The notes beneath the pieces are model-generated. The model did no database searches and was not told where the DNA came from. It worked only from the letters and a program-made list of their open reading frames with translations. The translations under genes and the position numbers were made by a program. A stretch of DNA of 7,825 bases, from positions 1 through 7,825 of the forward strand of contig SPDF01000057.1 of NCBI GenBank assembly GCA_004525055.1, given 5' to 3'. This document shows positions 1-7,083 of this stretch, one piece after another. The stretch's first letter is position 1, and every line of letters starts with the position of its first letter. Source of the DNA: Gemmatimonadales bacterium. Its GTDB lineage: Bacteria > Gemmatimonadota > Gemmatimonadetes > Gemmatimonadales > GWC2-71-9.

Positions 1-2
1 CC

Positions 3-542
3 TCAGCTGCCGCCGCCGGCCTTCAGCTGGTCTATGACCTTCTGGGTCAAATCCAGCGATCGGTCGGCCGCGACGACCCCGGAGTTCTGCACCCCGACAT
101 CAAAGATCATGGCGTACCCGCCAGCGGCACGGACCCCTTCGACCACCGACGTGACGCGCTGCTGAATCGGCTCGAGCAGATCGCGCTCGCGCTGCACTGC
201 CTTGTCCTGCAGATCCTGCATGCGCTGCTCGAGCCGCTGCTGCTGGGCCTCCAGTTCCTTCTGCTTGGCCGTGCGCGCCGAGGGGCTCAGCACGACGGAG
301 CTCTGCTGGAAGGACTGGACCGACGAATCGAGGCTGGCCTGCATCTTCTGCACTTCGATTCGATAGCTGGCGACCTCGCCGGCGTACAGGGATTCCGCCT
401 GGGCATACCCGGGGGCGGCGGCCAACACCAGCCGCGAATTAATGAAGGCGATCTTGCCCGTGGTCTGCGCCGTCATCGGCGGGGCAGCCACCAAGCCGGC
501 CACCAGTCCGACGAGCGAAAGCGTGATTGATAGACGTCCCAT
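3..542 (-). CDS. skp: OmpH/Skp-family periplasmic chaperone
   Basis: Predicted periplasmic holdase that would keep unfolded outer-membrane proteins soluble on their way to BamA. The 179-residue product starts with a signal peptide (residues 1 to about 26, hydrophobic core SITLSLVGLVAGLVAA, likely cleavage near MTAQ). The short strand KIAFINSRLVL (30-40) is the typical OmpH/Skp opening, and a Gln/Glu/Arg-rich helical stretch at about 45-130 should form the coiled-coil tentacles. The tail returns to a beta segment (YAMIFDVG, 143-150), as the family does. Length is close to the usual 160-180. I chose the ATG at 542 over one at 587 because it has a strong AGGAG site six bases upstream and begins directly with the signal peptide. 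The 587 start would overlap the bamA stop by one base (TGATG) and add 15 polar residues. The gene follows bamA by 44 bases, a common order in diderms. The family call is firm; the Skp role is inferred from family and neighbour. Confidence 0.93.
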   Translation of the reverse strand: MGRLSITLSLVGLVAGLVAAPPMTAQTTGKIAFINSRLVLAAAPGYAQAESLYAGEVASYRIEVQKMQASLDSSVQSFQQSSVVLSPSARTAKQKELEAQQQRLEQRMQDLQDKAVQRERDLLEPIQQRVTSVVEGVRAAGGYAMIFDVGVQNSGVVAADRSLDLTQKVIDQLKAGGGS

Positions 543-548
543 CGTATA

Positions 549-553
549 CTCCT
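549..553 (-). promoter_or_regulatory. Ribosome binding site of the ompH/skp gene
   Basis: On the minus strand AGGAG lies six bases before the ATG at 542. It is the best Shine-Dalgarno match in the window and decides the start in favour of 542 over the ATG at 587. The 44-base gap between bamA and this gene holds nothing else I can support. Confidence 0.8.
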
Positions 554-586
554 GTATGAATGTCAGTGAAGATGCAATTGCCGTCA

Positions 587-2965
587 TCAGAAAATGTTGC
601 CGATCTTGAAATGCAACTTCCAGCCGGGTGCCGGCTGGCCCAGAATATCCAAGCGATCAATGCCGTAGGCGAGATCGACCCCGATCGGCCCCAGCGGTGA
701 GATCAAAGCTACTCCAACGCCCACGCCACGGTAGAGGCGGGCCGGATCGAACTGCGACGGCGTCCGGTACACATTGCCGGCGTCGAAGAAGGCGCTGACG
801 TACAGCGACTGACTCATCCGGGCGCCCATCTCGGCGGTGAAGGCGGCGTACGACTGCCCGAAGGCGTCCGGACTGGCCCGACTGGAGCTCGAGAATGGGT
901 CGTACCCATCAGGCGTGATGGAGAACTCCTCGTAGCCGCGGAGGGGGATGCCGTACTGAACACCGCCCATCGAATATAGGTCGGTGAAGAACGGACCTGC
1001 ATTGCCGAAGATCCACCCCGCCTTGGCCGTCAGCCCGAGCACGAACTTGATCCCGGTGCCCAGCTGAGGCGACCCGCCAAGCCCGCCGAGCGGTACATAC
1101 CACCGACCCTCATATCCCAGTGTCTGAAAGTCGCCGTCACCGCCGAGCACGCCGCCCGTGAATTCCAGGTTGACGGTCGTCCGCGTGCCGGACGTGGCGA
1201 ACGGCAGGCCGGCCCGCGTGTCACGGACCAGGCTGAAGCCAACGCTGGACTTGCCGCACTGATTGCAGCTGTAGCGCTCCCGGAGACTGACCGACCCGCC
1301 GCTGTAGCTGATCTGCATCAGGCTGTAGGAAGTGAAGAGCCGGGTGTAGCGGGACCCGAAGACCGGGAAGCCCACCTGCACCGAGCCGCCCGCCTGCTGC
1401 CGGCGACCGAGGTCGCCGATGATGTAGCGCTGCCGGGAGTTGAAGAGGGCAATCGTGCCGGAGACTCGTGACCCCTGGATCGAAGGGTCGGTGTACGACA
1501 GGTTGAAGTCGTTGATGTTCCGGCCGAACTGCCACTGGAACTTGCCCCGTTTGCCTCGGCCGAAGAGGTTCGGCTCTTCCAGCCCCAGGAAACCTCCGAG
1601 CCCGGTCCCCTGTCCCAGCGACGCCCCGAAGTTGACGTTGCCGGTCCGCTTCTCGACGACCGTGAAGGTGATATCGACATCCTGCCCGTTCTCCGAGGGC
1701 GCGACGTCCGGCGGCGGCAGCGGCTGGAAGAACCCGAGGTTCATGATGTTCTGATAGCTGCGGATCAACAGGTCGCGGTTGAACACGCTCCCCGGCAGGA
1801 TGACGATGGCAGACCGGATGACGGACTCGTGAGTGACGTCGTTGCCGACGATCATGATCCGGTTGACGGTGGCCGGCGCGCCCTCTTCAATGCGCCACCG
1901 GAGGTCCACGGTGGGCGTCCCGTCCTCGGCGATGCGGCGGCTCTCCTCCGGCGTCACGCGGGAGTAGATGTATCCGGTGTTCAGGTAGAGATCGCGGAGC
2001 CGCGTCGTGGCGGCCTCCCAGGCGGTGCGGTCGAACGGGGTGCTGGTGGGCGGCGCAGCTCCGGAGCGGACGGCGACAGCACCGCCGAAGGGATAGTAGG
2101 CGCCAATCTCGTCGGCGGAATACCGCCGGTTGCCGCTGAGGTCCATGCTCCCGACGTAATAGACCTGCCCTTCTTCCACCGTCAGCGACAGTGCGGCCTT
2201 CCCGGTTTCCGGATCGGCGAGCACCGTGTCCCGCACCACCTGGAAGTCGATCATGCCCTTCGAGCCGTAGAACACCGGCAGCCGCTGCCGCATGTCGGAC
2301 TCGACCCGGTCCTCATCGTAGCTGCCCTTCTTGAACCAGAGGAAGCCCTCCGGCTTCGTGGACATGTGGCTGGCCACTTCCTTATCGGAAAAACGCTCAT
2401 TCCCCTCGATCAGGATCTGGCTGATCGTGATCCGCATCCCCTCGAGGACCTGAAAGACCACTTGCACCGAGCCGTCCTGTTGCGGAAACTCGGTCACGGT
2501 GGTGCGCGCCTGGAAAAACCCCTTGTCGGCGTAGACCGAATCGATACTTGCCCGACTGCGCGCGACCGCGGCTCGATCGAGGGGGCGGCCGGTGACGAGG
2601 GTGACGCGGTCTCGTACCGATTGCTCGGACAGTTGCCGAACGCCGAGGAGGCTCCACGCCGAGAGGATCGGGCGCTCCCGTACGACGAGGACCAAAATGA
2701 GCATGCCGTTCGCCTCCCGCTGATCCACCCGGACATCGTCGAACTGTCCGGTCTGGAAGAGCGCCGTGATGGCACGCTGAATATCGCGGTAGGTGACGGG
2801 CTGGCGGAGGATGAGGCCGGAGGTCCCGGTGATTTGCGCCGCGCTGATGCGGGCGTTGCCCTCGACCACCAGGCTGTCCACCGGGGGGGAGGACACGTCC
2901 TGACCGCGCAGCGGGTGCGCTGCCAGGACGAGGAGAACCAGCAGGGGGATGCAGCGACGAAGCAT
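587..2965 (-). CDS. bamA: BamA, outer-membrane beta-barrel assembly factor
   Basis: Central subunit of the machine that folds and inserts beta-barrel proteins into the outer membrane. With the ATG at 2965 the product is 792 residues. A signal peptide (1-21, MLRRC then Leu/Val-rich) is followed by five POTRA repeats at roughly 27-97, 98-175, 177-267, 268-363 and 365-438. Several have the VxxIxIxGN-type opening (SLVVEGNARIS, QILIEGNERFS, RIMIVGNDVTH). The Omp85 barrel fills 440-792, with LRGY at 675-678 matching the conserved loop-6 VRGF/Y motif, and it ends in Phe as expected of an outer-membrane beta-signal. Length is normal (E. coli about 810). Oddities are a Pro/Ser/Ala-rich insert in POTRA4 (about 297-310) and a CNQC pair at 567-570 in the barrel. 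The start is uncertain: a GTG at 3004 is in frame with a GAGGT 14 bases upstream, while the ATG at 2965 has no evident Shine-Dalgarno but puts the signal peptide at the N terminus. The gene follows clpC by 65 bases (26 from the GTG). Confidence 0.95.
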   Translation of the reverse strand: MLRRCIPLLVLLVLAAHPLRGQDVSSPPVDSLVVEGNARISAAQITGTSGLILRQPVTYRDIQRAITALFQTGQFDDVRVDQREANGMLILVLVVRERPILSAWSLLGVRQLSEQSVRDRVTLVTGRPLDRAAVARSRASIDSVYADKGFFQARTTVTEFPQQDGSVQVVFQVLEGMRITISQILIEGNERFSDKEVASHMSTKPEGFLWFKKGSYDEDRVESDMRQRLPVFYGSKGMIDFQVVRDTVLADPETGKAALSLTVEEGQVYYVGSMDLSGNRRYSADEIGAYYPFGGAVAVRSGAAPPTSTPFDRTAWEAATTRLRDLYLNTGYIYSRVTPEESRRIAEDGTPTVDLRWRIEEGAPATVNRIMIVGNDVTHESVIRSAIVILPGSVFNRDLLIRSYQNIMNLGFFQPLPPPDVAPSENGQDVDITFTVVEKRTGNVNFGASLGQGTGLGGFLGLEEPNLFGRGKRGKFQWQFGRNINDFNLSYTDPSIQGSRVSGTIALFNSRQRYIIGDLGRRQQAGGSVQVGFPVFGSRYTRLFTSYSLMQISYSGGSVSLRERYSCNQCGKSSVGFSLVRDTRAGLPFATSGTRTTVNLEFTGGVLGGDGDFQTLGYEGRWYVPLGGLGGSPQLGTGIKFVLGLTAKAGWIFGNAGPFFTDLYSMGGVQYGIPLRGYEEFSITPDGYDPFSSSSRASPDAFGQSYAAFTAEMGARMSQSLYVSAFFDAGNVYRTPSQFDPARLYRGVGVGVALISPLGPIGVDLAYGIDRLDILGQPAPGWKLHFKIGNIF

Positions 2966-2974
2966 CAGCAGAGG

Positions 2975-2986
2975 GCGTCCGGACGC
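2975..2986. repeat. 12-bp perfect palindrome before the bamA ATG
   Basis: GCGTCCGGACGC reads the same on both strands and lies nine bases upstream of the preferred bamA ATG, in the clpC-bamA gap. It has no loop and no T-run, so it is not a convincing terminator. It could be a protein-binding site or chance in GC-rich DNA. If bamA really starts at the GTG at 3004, it is coding sequence. Confidence 0.3.
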
Positions 2987-3030
2987 GCGGTCAGCCGCCC
3001 CCACCGTGAGGGCGCCCGACCTCGCACGAC

Positions 3031-5502
3031 TCAGGCCTGGGTCCCGGACAGGGCGCGGAACGCCAGCGACTTGCCGTCAGGCGCCAGATCGACCTCGATC
3101 TCGTCGCCCCGGGTGATTTCGCCGAGCAGGATCTTTTCGCTCAACGGATCCTCCACGAACTTCTGGATGGCGCGCTTCAGGGGCCGGGCGCCGTACTGCT
3201 GGTCGTAGCCCTGGTCTGCCAGGAAGTCGATCGCAGGCTGGGTCAACCGCACCTCGTCGCCGAGGCGTCTGGCGACCTCGCGGAGCAGGATGCTCACGAT
3301 GGCGGCGATATGTTCCCGACTCAGCGGGTGGAAGACGATCACGTCGTCGAGCCGGTTGAGGAACTCAGGATTGAAGACCTTCGCCATCTCCTCCTTGACC
3401 TTGCCGGCCATGGTCTCAAACGAGGCGTCCACGCCCTGCGAGTGGAAGCCAAGGCTCTTGGACTGCGTGATGTCCCGCGCGCCGACGTTGGAGGTCATGA
3501 TGACCACCGTGTTCTTGAAGTCGATGACGCGCCCATAGTTGTCGGTCAGGTGCCCCTCATCGAGCACCTGCAACAGGATGTTGAAGACGTCGGGATGGGC
3601 CTTCTCAATTTCGTCGAGCAGGACCACCGAATACGGCTTGCGGCGCACCAGCTTGGTGAGCGTGCCGGAGTCCTCGTAGCCGACGTACCCCGGGGGAGCG
3701 CCGATCAGCCGGGAGACGGAGAACTTCTCCATGTACTCGGACATGTCGACCCGGATGAGCGCGGACGGATCGGCGAAGAGGAACTTGGCCAGCGCCCGCG
3801 CCAACTCCGTCTTCCCGACGCCGGTGGGCCCGGAGAAGATGAACGACCCGATGGGCCGGTCGGGATCCTTGAGCCCCGCGCGCGAACGGCGGATGGCCCG
3901 GGATACCGCCCGGATGGCCTCGTCCTGCCCCACGACGGCCTCGTGAATCTCCTCCTCCATCCGGAGCAGGCGTGAGGCCTCCGCTTCCTGGATCCGATTC
4001 ACCGGAATCCCGGTCCACCGGGAGACGATGAACGCGATGGCCTCCTCGTCGATGATGGGACGGTGGGTCTGCCGGTCCTTTTCCCATTCCTCCTGACGGA
4101 GGCGGATCTGGTTCTGCAGGTCGCGTTCGCGATCGCGCAGCGACGCCGCGCGCTCGAAGTTCTGGTCGCGGACGGCCTCTTCCTTGTCGGTGTTGACCTT
4201 CTCGAGGTCGCTCTTGAGCGCGGCCACCTCCGGCGGGGGCGCCTGGGAGGCGAGCCGCGCGCGGGCGCCCGCTTCGTCGATGACATCGATGGCCTTGTCC
4301 GGCAGGAACCGGTCGGTGATGTAGCGCTCGGAGAGCTGGGCCGCCGCCGTGAGTGTCTCGTCGGGGATGCTGACGCGGTGGTGGTCTTCGTACTTCTTGC
4401 GGAGCCCCTTGAGGATCTCGAACGTCTCGTCGAGCGAGGGCGGCTCCACGACCACGGTCTGGAACCGGCGCTCGAGCGCGCCATCCTTCTCGATGTACTT
4501 GCGGTACTCGTTCAGGGTCGACGCGCCCACGCACTGCAACTCGCCGCGCGCCAGCGCGGGCTTCAGCATGTTCGAGGCGTCGATGGCCCCTTCGGCGGCG
4601 CCGGCACCGACGAGCGTGTGCAGTTCGTCGATGAACAGCACGACGTGGCGGTTCTGCGCGATCTCGTTCATGACCGCCTTCAGCCGCTCCTCGAACTGTC
4701 CGCGGTACTTGGTGCCGGCGATGACGGCCGCCATGTCGAGCGACAGCACACGGTGGTCGCGGAGAACGTCGGGGCAGTTGCCGCTGGCGATCAGGAGCGC
4801 GAGCCCCTCGACGATGGCGGTCTTGCCGACGCCCGGCTCGCCGATCAGCACCGGGTTGTTCTTCTTGCGTCGGGCCAGGATTTCCATGACGCGCTGGATT
4901 TCACTCGCGCGCCCGATGGTCGGGTCGAGCTCGTCGTCGGCGGCGAGTTGCGTGAGATCGCGGCAGAAGTGATCCAGGGCCGGCGTCTTGGACTTCTTTT
5001 CGGACTTGCTCGCCGGCTGCGGCTGCCCGGTCGGCGCCGTGGACGTCGGAGCCGGCAAGTCACTCCCCAGGATCCGCAGCGTCTCGGCGCGCGACTGCTC
5101 GAGGTTGACGCCCGCATCCGCGAGCACCTGGGCCGCGATGCCCTTCTCCTCGCGCAACAGGCCCAGGAGGAGGTGCTCGGTTCCCACGTAGGAGTGGTTG
5201 AGTTCACGGGCCTCGACCATCGCCAGTTCGAGGACCTTCTTGGCGCGGGAGGTGTACGGCAGGTCGGGCCCGGCCGCCGCCGCCGCCTTCCCGCGCTTGA
5301 CGGTCTCTTCGATTTTCTGCTGGATGTCCTCGAGGTCCACGTTCAGATTCTGCAGCACGCCAGCGGCGACACCCTCACCCTCGCGGATGAGGCCGAGCAG
5401 AATGTGCTCGGTGCCGACATACTCGTGGTGCAGGCGGGCCGCCTCTTCGCGGGCCATCTGCAGGACCTTCCGGACGCGGTCAGTGAAGTTGTAGCCGTTC
5501 AT
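3031..5502 (-). CDS. clpC: ClpC, AAA+ unfoldase of the Clp protease
   Basis: Hexameric ATP-driven unfoldase that threads substrates into ClpP. The 823-residue protein has two Clp-N repeats (about 5-60 and 83-135), each with VGTEH. Their glutamates E32 and E109 align with the two residues that bind phospho-arginine in Bacillus ClpC. A Pro/Ser/Lys linker (150-174) leads to AAA module 1: Walker A GEPGVGKT 221-228, pore KYRG 265-268, Walker B VVLFIDE 287-293. A UVR-containing middle coiled coil (about 425-475) precedes AAA module 2: Walker A GPTGVGKT 558-565, pore GYVG 605-608, Walker B VVLLDE 626-631, sensor-2 GARPLKR 771-777. SLGF at 683-686 fits the ClpP-docking loop. ClpB lacks that loop, and ClpA lacks the UVR region. 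The ATG at 5502 gives the family's N terminus (NFTDRVRKVL) and follows the mcsB stop by four bases; an AGGGTGA overlapping that stop is the likely ribosome site. No clpP is in the window. Confidence 0.98.
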   Translation of the reverse strand: MNGYNFTDRVRKVLQMAREEAARLHHEYVGTEHILLGLIREGEGVAAGVLQNLNVDLEDIQQKIEETVKRGKAAAAAGPDLPYTSRAKKVLELAMVEARELNHSYVGTEHLLLGLLREEKGIAAQVLADAGVNLEQSRAETLRILGSDLPAPTSTAPTGQPQPASKSEKKSKTPALDHFCRDLTQLAADDELDPTIGRASEIQRVMEILARRKKNNPVLIGEPGVGKTAIVEGLALLIASGNCPDVLRDHRVLSLDMAAVIAGTKYRGQFEERLKAVMNEIAQNRHVVLFIDELHTLVGAGAAEGAIDASNMLKPALARGELQCVGASTLNEYRKYIEKDGALERRFQTVVVEPPSLDETFEILKGLRKKYEDHHRVSIPDETLTAAAQLSERYITDRFLPDKAIDVIDEAGARARLASQAPPPEVAALKSDLEKVNTDKEEAVRDQNFERAASLRDRERDLQNQIRLRQEEWEKDRQTHRPIIDEEAIAFIVSRWTGIPVNRIQEAEASRLLRMEEEIHEAVVGQDEAIRAVSRAIRRSRAGLKDPDRPIGSFIFSGPTGVGKTELARALAKFLFADPSALIRVDMSEYMEKFSVSRLIGAPPGYVGYEDSGTLTKLVRRKPYSVVLLDEIEKAHPDVFNILLQVLDEGHLTDNYGRVIDFKNTVVIMTSNVGARDITQSKSLGFHSQGVDASFETMAGKVKEEMAKVFNPEFLNRLDDVIVFHPLSREHIAAIVSILLREVARRLGDEVRLTQPAIDFLADQGYDQQYGARPLKRAIQKFVEDPLSEKILLGEITRGDEIEVDLAPDGKSLAFRALSGTQA

Positions 5503-5506
5503 GGGG

Positions 5507-5513
5507 TCACCCT
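5507..5513 (-). promoter_or_regulatory. Ribosome binding site of clpC, overlapping the mcsB stop
   Basis: AGGGTGA on the minus strand contains the mcsB stop codon TGA and lies four bases before the clpC ATG. Its position suggests that translation of clpC is coupled to termination on mcsB. It supports the ATG at 5502 over the upstream start at 5571, which would lie inside mcsB. Confidence 0.6.
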
Positions 5514-6586
5514 GCTCGCCGTCCTTCGTCTTGCAGCAGCGTTCGCACGAAGTCGGCACGGCGGACGCCAAGCGACGGATCGTCGAGCGCCACGCCGTGT
5601 GCCGAGGCCAGGTGCGCCGGCTGCGTGTGAACCAGCATCTTGTTGAGGGCGTAGAATCCGACGTCGGGAATCACCTGCAGCCCCACGCCGAGTCGAACGC
5701 CGCTGAGGAGATTCATCGCCTCATCATAGGAAAGCGTTCGGGCATAGCGCAACAGCCCGTACGCGCGCCACACTTTGTCTTCAATGACATCACGCGCATC
5801 CCGCAGGAGCACCGCGCGCGCCTCTTCCTCGTACGTCATCACCTCGCGGACCATCTTGCCGAGGTGATCGAGCAGGTCCCGCTCCGACTTACCGAGGGTG
5901 GTCTGGTTCGACAGCTGGAAAAAGTTACCGACGACCTCGCTGCCTTCGCCGTACAAACCCCGGACGGCCAGCCCGACCTGGGCCAGACCCTGCAGCACCT
6001 TCGAAATTTCCTTGGTCAGCACCAGCCCGGGAAGGTGGATCAAAACAGAGGCGCGCAACCCGGTTCCGACGTTGGTTGGACAGGCGGAAAGGTAACCAAA
6101 CTCAGGGTGAAATGCGAAGGCAAGTCGTTGCCCCAGTTCACTGTCCAGCCGATCGACCTCGGCGTACGCCGCCTCCAGCGCGAACCCCGAAACGACCCCC
6201 TGCAAGCGGAGGTGGTCCTCCTCGTTGACCATCGCGCCCACCCGGTCCTGCACCAGCAGCGCGGCGCCCACCGGGACCGGCTCGCCCCCCAGGCCCGCGA
6301 GCTCCTTGCTGACCAGATGCCGCTCGTGCAACAGCAGCCGGTCCCGGAGGTCCAGGCGGTCCAACCGGAACGTGGCCGCCCGCCCCAGCGCGTCGGTTCC
6401 GGCCACCGCTCCGGCCATCGCCTCCGCAATCGCCTCGCGGTCACGGGCGGCGTTGCGGGTGGCGAAGGGCCGACCCGCCAGATTCCGGGCGAGGCGGATG
6501 CGCGTCGAAAGGACCAGCGGACTGGCCGGGCCGGATGCGTCGATCCAGCCAATGCCGCCGTCCGCCAAGAGCGTCAGGTCGATCAT
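5507..6586 (-). CDS. mcsB: McsB, protein arginine kinase
   Basis: Phosphagen-kinase-fold enzyme that transfers phosphate from ATP to arginine side chains of proteins, which in Bacillus marks them for ClpC-ClpP. At 359 residues it is close to the Bacillus protein (about 363). Visible motifs are STRIRLARN (27-35, nucleotide phosphates), NEEDHLRLQ (121-129, with E123 as the conserved catalytic Glu), CPTNVGTGLRAS (169-180, reactive Cys C169) and RGLYGEGSE (209-217, E214). The short N terminus and the lack of an alpha-helical creatine-kinase N-domain separate it from metazoan arginine kinases. The C-terminal phospho-arginine pocket motif, RDxxRA in characterised McsB, reads LGVRRA here (339-344), so its Arg-Asp pair is lost. 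The ATG at 6586 overlaps the mcsA stop as ATGA and has GAGG six bases upstream. The open frame runs on upstream to 7123, but that part is antisense-free overlap with mcsA in another frame and has no family match. Kinase function is well supported; substrates are unknown. Confidence 0.96.
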   Translation of the reverse strand: MIDLTLLADGGIGWIDASGPASPLVLSTRIRLARNLAGRPFATRNAARDREAIAEAMAGAVAGTDALGRAATFRLDRLDLRDRLLLHERHLVSKELAGLGGEPVPVGAALLVQDRVGAMVNEEDHLRLQGVVSGFALEAAYAEVDRLDSELGQRLAFAFHPEFGYLSACPTNVGTGLRASVLIHLPGLVLTKEISKVLQGLAQVGLAVRGLYGEGSEVVGNFFQLSNQTTLGKSERDLLDHLGKMVREVMTYEEEARAVLLRDARDVIEDKVWRAYGLLRYARTLSYDEAMNLLSGVRLGVGLQVIPDVGFYALNKMLVHTQPAHLASAHGVALDDPSLGVRRADFVRTLLQDEGRRAG

Positions 6587-7083
6587 TCCAGGCCTCGCAG
6601 CCGGTCCCGCAGTTCGGCAGCCTGCTCGAAACTCTCGTCCGCCACGGCGCTGGCCAACTGCTCCCGCAGACGCCGCACCAGGGCCGCCTGGTCGGTCGGC
6701 TCCGCCCCCGGCTGCACGTAGAACTCGCCGACATGACGGGTGGCGCCGTGGAGTCGGCGGGTCAGGCCACGGAGCGGGCCCTCGAAGGTGGTCCAGCAGG
6801 TGGCACACCCCAGTCGTCCGGTGCGCCGGAAGTCTTGCAGGGTGGCACCGCAGCCGGGGCACTCGGCAAGCGCCGCCCCGCTGCTCAGCGACGAGTCGAT
6901 GGAGACATCCGTCCCCATCGCCGCGAGGAACGCACCCAGCGGCGTCTTGGCCGACTCCTCCCCCTCCGGCACCCCCCGCTCCGCCGCGCACTTCTCGCAG
7001 AGGTGGAGCACGCGCACCGCGCCATCCTCGACCTTCTTCAGGAGGACGACGGCCTCGCGGTCCTCGCATTGTTGGCAGGTCAC
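6583..7083 (-). CDS. mcsA: McsA, zinc-type activator of McsB, UVR motif
   Basis: Small adaptor that in Bacillus binds and activates the McsB kinase and helps load ClpC. The 166-residue product shows four CxxC pairs: C3/C6, C29/C32, C75/C78 and C93/C96. This spacing fits two zinc-binding units and matches McsA, so metal binding looks intact. A C-terminal UVR motif (about 131-166, core SFEQAAELRDRLRGLE) resembles the one in the ClpC middle region (NFERAASLRDRERDL, about 448-462), a likely shared interaction surface. The start is GTG at 7083, overlapping the lolD stop as GTGA. GGAG eight bases upstream supports it, and it places the first CxxC at residue 3, as in the family. The stop overlaps mcsB as ATGA, so McsA and McsB are probably made in step. 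The alternative, a generic UvrB/UvrC-motif protein, is unlikely given mcsB next door. Confidence 0.94.
   Translation of the reverse strand: MTCQQCEDREAVVLLKKVEDGAVRVLHLCEKCAAERGVPEGEESAKTPLGAFLAAMGTDVSIDSSLSSGAALAECPGCGATLQDFRRTGRLGCATCWTTFEGPLRGLTRRLHGATRHVGEFYVQPGAEPTDQAALVRRLREQLASAVADESFEQAAELRDRLRGLE
6593..6596 (-). promoter_or_regulatory. Ribosome binding site of mcsB, inside mcsA
   Basis: GAGG on the minus strand lies six bases before the mcsB ATG at 6586, within the last codons of mcsA. It fixes the mcsB start at the ATGA overlap despite the longer open frame upstream. Confidence 0.6.

Noticed and set aside
543..586. Possible promoter between bamA and skp (CTGACA and TATACG)
   Set aside because: The spacing between the two boxes is only about 12 bases and the second one overlaps the ribosome-site spacer of the gene, so it does not form a believable promoter.
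1829..3208. Long plus-strand open frame (459 codons) opposite bamA and the clpC end
   Set aside because: It is antisense to a clearly recognised gene. The translation is rich in Arg, Gly, Ala, Asp and His with no recognisable domain, as expected of mirror frames in GC-rich DNA.
5503..5571. Earlier clpC start at 5571
   Set aside because: It would add 23 residues unlike any ClpC N terminus and overlap the mcsB end. The ATG at 5502 matches the family start and spacing.
4063..5646. Long plus-strand open frame (527 codons) opposite clpC
   Set aside because: It mirrors the conserved clpC codons, is low in complexity (Leu/Arg/Val/Gly/Asp), and crosses the mcsB-clpC junction with no sign of its own start signals.
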